From: Patescibacteria group bacterium
GTDB lineage: Bacteria; Patescibacteriota; JABMPQ01; JAHIRA01
Reading direction: 5' to 3'
Assembly: GCA_018818905.1 (NCBI GenBank)
Contig: JAHIRA010000122.1
Location: forward strand, 1 to 8,847
Length of the DNA: 8,847 nt
Below, in pieces: positions 6,096-8,847 of the stretch; the first letter of the stretch is position 1, and each line of letters opens with the position of its first letter. The notes beneath the pieces are model-generated. The model ran no database searches. It worked only from the letters and a program-made list of their open reading frames with translations, and was not told where the DNA came from. The translations under genes and the position numbers were made by a program.

Positions 6096-6102
6096 CCTCC
6101 TT
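6096..6102 (-). promoter_or_regulatory. Shine-Dalgarno of the 104-aa gene
   Basis: AAGGAGG on the minus strand lies 6 nt before the ATG at 6089. It is a full match to the anti-Shine-Dalgarno and shows that this organism can use such sites. Neither ribosomal protein gene nor guaA has one. Confidence 0.85.
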
Positions 6103-6122
6103 GTGCAAGAATGTTTACTCCC
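6101..6122 (-). repeat. Short repeat at the guaA stop codon, copy 1
   Basis: GGGAGTAA followed by ACA and TTCTTGCACAA (minus strand) spans the guaA stop. The same two blocks, without the ACA, occur at the stop of the gene ending at 8262. Identity is 19 bases in two blocks with one 3-nt gap; it may be chance or a trace of recombination. Confidence 0.4.
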
Positions 6123-7968
6123 ACTGCACTGTGGCAGGTGGTTTGTTGGTTATATCATAAAAGACCGCATCAACGCCAGGGATTTTCTTGATCTCTGATG
6201 CCATGTCCCACAGCAGCTTTCTACTCATTCTGTAGAAGCGAATAGTCATGAAATTTTCTGTTGTTAACGGCCGCAACACAATTGACTCTCCTCCAGATAA
6301 CGACAATGGCAACATAACTACCGGCATCTCCATCACATCTCGCGCAACGCCAGCTTCTTTTAAACACTTATTAGCTATGGCGTGAGCTTTTTTTAAAATC
6401 TCTACCCTTTCTTGTGTTAGATAAGCACGATGGACTTTGAAGTCTCTTATTTTCTTGGGATCAACCGCCCAGATAACCCTGTTGATAGCTTTGAGCGAAT
6501 TTGGAATTTTGGTGGCGACTTCTTCTAGAACATCGTAAGCCGCCTCTTCTTCATTCTCAACATCAACTATTTTTGGCTGACCTTGAATGATGAGTGGATG
6601 AGCATAAGTTCTTTCATCTCCCTGCACTCCCACACTCTTTAGAGGAAGAATTTGATAGCTAAGCTCTGTCTCGGCCAAAGCGTCTTCAATAACCTTATTT
6701 TCGTCTTCGGTAAGTTCAAAGTCTTCTTTCTTATAATTCTTGTCGCTACAAAGCGCCATAATAGCTAAGCCCGGACCGGGAAAAGGTCGACGCCAAACCA
6801 ACTCCTTGGGAAGACCCAGCATCTCCCCCACTTTTCTCACATCATCTTTGTACAGTTTCTCTAATGGCTCAACAACACGACCTTCTTTGATTAGTTTTTC
6901 AATCTCTTCAACTCGGTTGTGATGAGTTTTAATTTTATCGGCATGTTTGGTCCGCCCACTTTCAATGGTGTCAGGATAGATCGTCCCCTGCCCCAGCAAC
7001 CATTCATGAGAATCCAGATATAAACCTTCTACTTCTCGATTGAAAACTTCAACAAATTTGCGACCAATAATATTTCTTTTTTCCTCTGGATCGTATACAC
7101 CTTCAAGAGCTTTAAAAAACTCTTTGGAGGCATCGATGACTTTGATGTTCTTGTAACCAATTTTGAGTAACGCCTTTTCTATATCCTGGCTTTCGTTTTG
7201 GCGCATAAAACCAGTATCAACATGAAGACCTTGGACTTTACAAGGACCCAAAATATTGTTGAGCATGGTGAAGGCCACCAAAGAGTCAACTCCGCCAGAA
7301 AGAAGCACAAACACATTTTTTTCTCCCACTTTCTTTCTCAATTCTTTCTCAACCGATGCCATGTATTTTTCTAGAGACCATGTTTTTTTGACCTGACATA
7401 TTTTGAACAAGAAATTCTCTAGTATTTTTTCTCCCCATTCTGTATGAGTGACTTCTGGATGAAATTGAAGTGTGTAGATATGCCGGTCTTGATTGGCCAT
7501 CGAGGCAATATCTGAACCGGAACTTCCAGCAATCACAAAATCTTCTGGAACAACTTTGACTTCATCAAAATGACTCATCCAGACAGTGCTGGTTTCTGGA
7601 ATGTCTTCAAAGAGATCGACGTTTTCTTTGATCACAAAGTCGCTCTTACCATACTCCCCTTTATGTCCCTTCTTGACCTCGCCACCTAGAAGATGAGCAC
7701 ACAATTGATGGCCATAGCAAATTCCCAAAACCGGAATGCCAAGCTGAAAAACTTCAGGATCAACCTTAGGTGAATCATCCGCATAGACACTGGCAGGACC
7801 GCCAGAGATAATAATTCCTTTAGCCTGTCCCTCAAGATTAATTGCTTTGATATCCGGTAAAACTATCTCAGAATAAACCCCCAGATCCCTAATTTTCTTG
7901 GAAATAAGATGAGTAAATTGGGAACCGCAATCCAGAATAATAATTTTTTCTGAGGTATTTTTGGCCAT
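6115..7968 (-). CDS. guaA: GMP synthase (glutamine-hydrolysing), long form
   Basis: GuaA converts XMP, ATP and glutamine to GMP, the last step of guanine nucleotide synthesis, in the cytoplasm. The N-terminal glutamine amidotransferase domain (about 8-190) has the nucleophile in GICYGHQ (Cys84) and the FHPEV motif (His170, Glu172), completing the triad. The ATP-pyrophosphatase domain carries the P-loop LSGGVDS (223-229), HVDTGFMR (249-256) and RRPFPGPGLA (393-402). The C-terminal dimerisation domain ends in the typical DITNKPPATVQWE. At 617 aa it is about 90 longer than the usual bacterial enzyme (about 525). The excess lies between 402 and 570 and includes LPLKSVGVQGDERTY and EMPVVMLPLSLSGG, resembling the enlarged two-part dimerisation domain of eukaryotic GMP synthases. 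No Shine-Dalgarno precedes the ATG. The 104-aa gene follows after 25 bp. Confidence 0.97.
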   Translation of the reverse strand: MAKNTSEKIIILDCGSQFTHLISKKIRDLGVYSEIVLPDIKAINLEGQAKGIIISGGPASVYADDSPKVDPEVFQLGIPVLGICYGHQLCAHLLGGEVKKGHKGEYGKSDFVIKENVDLFEDIPETSTVWMSHFDEVKVVPEDFVIAGSSGSDIASMANQDRHIYTLQFHPEVTHTEWGEKILENFLFKICQVKKTWSLEKYMASVEKELRKKVGEKNVFVLLSGGVDSLVAFTMLNNILGPCKVQGLHVDTGFMRQNESQDIEKALLKIGYKNIKVIDASKEFFKALEGVYDPEEKRNIIGRKFVEVFNREVEGLYLDSHEWLLGQGTIYPDTIESGRTKHADKIKTHHNRVEEIEKLIKEGRVVEPLEKLYKDDVRKVGEMLGLPKELVWRRPFPGPGLAIMALCSDKNYKKEDFELTEDENKVIEDALAETELSYQILPLKSVGVQGDERTYAHPLIIQGQPKIVDVENEEEAAYDVLEEVATKIPNSLKAINRVIWAVDPKKIRDFKVHRAYLTQERVEILKKAHAIANKCLKEAGVARDVMEMPVVMLPLSLSGGESIVLRPLTTENFMTIRFYRMSRKLLWDMASEIKKIPGVDAVFYDITNKPPATVQWE

Positions 7969-7999
7969 TTGTAAATTAATTGACTAATTTGTGATTTTT

Positions 8000-8008
8000 A
8001 TTTTACCA
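8000..8008 (-). promoter_or_regulatory. Possible extended -10 promoter of guaA
   Basis: TGGTAAAAT on the minus strand fits an extended -10 (TGn plus TAAAAT, one mismatch to consensus) about 32 bp before the guaA start. No convincing -35 is found at 16-18 bp. The leader would be about 25 nt with no structure I can see. Confidence 0.4.
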
Positions 8009-8093
8009 TCTGTTGACAGAAACAGAAAGGGAATGAATTGACGATTTTTTGTGACAAAGTTATTTTTGCCTGCTTTGAACATTGTTATTTGCG

Positions 8094-8129
8094 AGGAAAA
8101 CAACAAAAATAGGACGCCACCGAAGCGTC
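8094..8129 (-). terminator. Rho-independent terminator after the GyrI-like gene
   Basis: On the minus strand, GACGC (8129-8125), a 7-nt loop and GCGTC (8117-8113) are followed by CCTATTTTTGTTGTTTTCC. The 5-bp GC-rich stem is short but the tail is T-rich. It lies 130 bp after the stop at 8262 and inside the open frame of the amidotransferase remnant, which supports that frame being non-functional there. Confidence 0.6.
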
Positions 8130-8139
8130 GAGTAGGAAG

Positions 8140-8262
8140 GCTTTTTTTTATGACTTTTATTTTTTCTTCTGTGTGCACTATTTCTGGAAGTTTGATGATA
8201 TCACCATTGTAGGACTCGGTAATGGTTTGGTGGCCAAAGCAAATACCAATTTGTGCAAGAAT
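8140..8262 (-). pseudogene. Remnant of a class I glutamine amidotransferase
   Basis: Minus-strand translation of 8259-8140 gives LAQIGICFGHQTITESYNGD then IIKLPEIVHTEEKIKVIKK. GICFGHQ is the nucleophile-elbow motif of class I glutamine amidotransferases, and the following 'IIKLPEIVHTEEKIKV' resembles the 'GG.i.kaP.imHG' region of PabA/TrpG-type or stand-alone enzymes. Only about 40 residues survive. The frame upstream meets a stop at 8287 after running into the 3' end of the GyrI-like gene, and downstream it enters the terminator and then low-complexity sequence to a stop near 7984. The N-terminal strands before the Cys and the C-terminal His-Glu motif are absent. It is not a copy of guaA, because the flanking residues differ. 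A decayed gene is the simplest reading. Confidence 0.55.
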
Positions 8263-8269
8263 TACTCCC
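8251..8269 (-). repeat. Short repeat at the stop codon of the GyrI-like gene, copy 2
   Basis: GGGAGTAATTCTTGCACAA on the minus strand spans the TAA at 8264-8262 and matches the blocks at the guaA stop (6122-6101) apart from a missing ACA. The second block also forms the start of the amidotransferase remnant. Confidence 0.4.
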
Positions 8270-8847
8270 CCACCTTCACACTTTGTTCAGTATCCAAGTT
8301 TGCTTTCTTCTTGACTGGATATCTGATAATAGTTAGATATTTACTCTCGTCCCCTTTGCCAAACATTCCCGGACCCTTGAGATACTCTTCTTCGTGGTCT
8401 CCTGAAATCTCGTATCCTTGATCTGCTATGTATTTTTTGAGCTTCTCGATAGTGGCCTCTTCACCTGCGTAGGAGCCTTCATGAAGAATCTCAGCGACTT
8501 CCCCGTATTCCCACTTTGTCAATTCGACTGTTGTGCCAGCTGGCAAGCTGTTAATAGAATCGGGTACCGTGAGAGCAAACTCACCTGTCAGATTGGATTT
8601 GTCTTCATCAAAATTAATCCAACGAGCTTTGGGAGCCACAGGTTTTGCCTTATCAACGTCGAGCTGATAATAAACTTTGTAAAGGTCGCCAATGGCCTGA
8701 CCGGAAATATCATTGGGTTCGCCATCAAGCTTGATGACAATAACTTTCTCGGTGGCCATTTCTGAAATTTGTGGTTCTTTGAGATGTTCAAATTCTGCCG
8801 GGTCAGGGCCTTTGGTCATGAAATAATAGCCCACACCCATGACGCCA
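8262..8847 (-). CDS. Membrane-anchored GyrI/TEX264-like effector-binding protein, 5' end outside window
   Basis: The frame is open to the right edge, and the visible start (..VMGVGYYFMTKG) looks like the end of a transmembrane helix, so the ATG at 8840 is probably internal. The soluble part appears to hold the duplicated beta-alpha-beta-beta (SHS2) units of the GyrI-like small-molecule-binding domain. Unit one is KVIVIKLDGEPNDISGQAIGDLYKVYY (32-58). Unit two is EYGEVAEILHEGSYAGEEATIEKLKKYIADQGYEI (111-145), with the family's 'H.G.Y' at 120-124, then 'EEYLKGPG' (151-158) and a last strand YLTIIRYPV (168-176). No DNA-binding domain is attached. Such anchored GyrI-like proteins occur in bacteria, and TEX264 is a eukaryotic example; the ligand is unknown. 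The C-terminal tail is hydrophilic. The gene ends in TAA and a terminator follows after about 130 bp. Confidence 0.75.
   Translation of the reverse strand, partial: GVMGVGYYFMTKGPDPAEFEHLKEPQISEMATEKVIVIKLDGEPNDISGQAIGDLYKVYYQLDVDKAKPVAPKARWINFDEDKSNLTGEFALTVPDSINSLPAGTTVELTKWEYGEVAEILHEGSYAGEEATIEKLKKYIADQGYEISGDHEEEYLKGPGMFGKGDESKYLTIIRYPVKKKANLDTEQSVKVGE

Noticed and set aside
8013..8018. TTGACA on the plus strand
   Set aside because: No -10 at 16-18 bp and no plus-strand gene follows.
7984..8178. 64-aa minus-strand open frame from a GTG at 8178
   Set aside because: It is the tail of the amidotransferase remnant frame; it runs through the terminator and the probable guaA promoter and has no ribosome binding site.
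8173..8765. Plus-strand open frames opposite the GyrI-like gene
   Set aside because: Antisense shadows of a well-supported minus-strand gene, with no ribosome binding site.

Overview
The window looks like bacterial chromosome from a small, AT-rich genome, most likely a member of the Candidate Phyla Radiation (Patescibacteria). The reasons are a ribosomal protein L7/L12 with a long Lys/Glu/Ala-rich N-terminal extension, an unusually long GMP synthase, many single-copy proteins of no obvious family, and a near absence of Shine-Dalgarno sequences, with one clear exception. This placement is an inference; no 16S rRNA or other decisive marker is present. TGA serves as a normal stop (ends at 2382, 3207 and 5775), and the conserved genes have no in-frame TGA, so the genetic code appears standard.

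Plus strand, left half. The window opens inside a membrane-anchored beta-propeller-like protein (2-1186). Next is an AT-rich accessory stretch (about 1187-4408) of small genes in one orientation: a Nudix hydrolase broken by two compensating frameshifts (1356-1700), a possible papain-like protein (1705-2382), a possible ADP-ribosyltransferase-fold protein (2557-3207), a Rossmann/methyltransferase-like protein whose 5' end looks eroded (3284-3856), and a solitary ParB/sulfiredoxin-fold protein (3878-4408). A bidirectional hairpin terminator (4438-4471) separates these from the minus-strand genes.

Minus strand, right half, in transcription order (right to left). A membrane-anchored GyrI/TEX264-like protein (8262-8847, cut by the window edge) is followed by a remnant of a class I glutamine amidotransferase and a terminator (8094-8129). 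Then come guaA (6115-7968) and a 104-aa unknown gene with a strong ribosome binding site (5775-6089). A clear extended -10 promoter (5742-5769) follows, driving an L10-type leader, rplJ (5069-5590) and rplL (4490-4969).

The best-supported regulatory content lies in the rplJ-rplL operon. The leader before rplJ carries a recognisable L10-binding region whose key strand can also pair with a downstream 11-bp partner. The rplJ-rplL spacer holds a 24-bp hairpin with its own competing stem. Together these suggest autogenous control plus separate tuning of L12 output. The accessory stretch is the most likely place for uncharacterised biology, but its functional calls rest on motif resemblance only.
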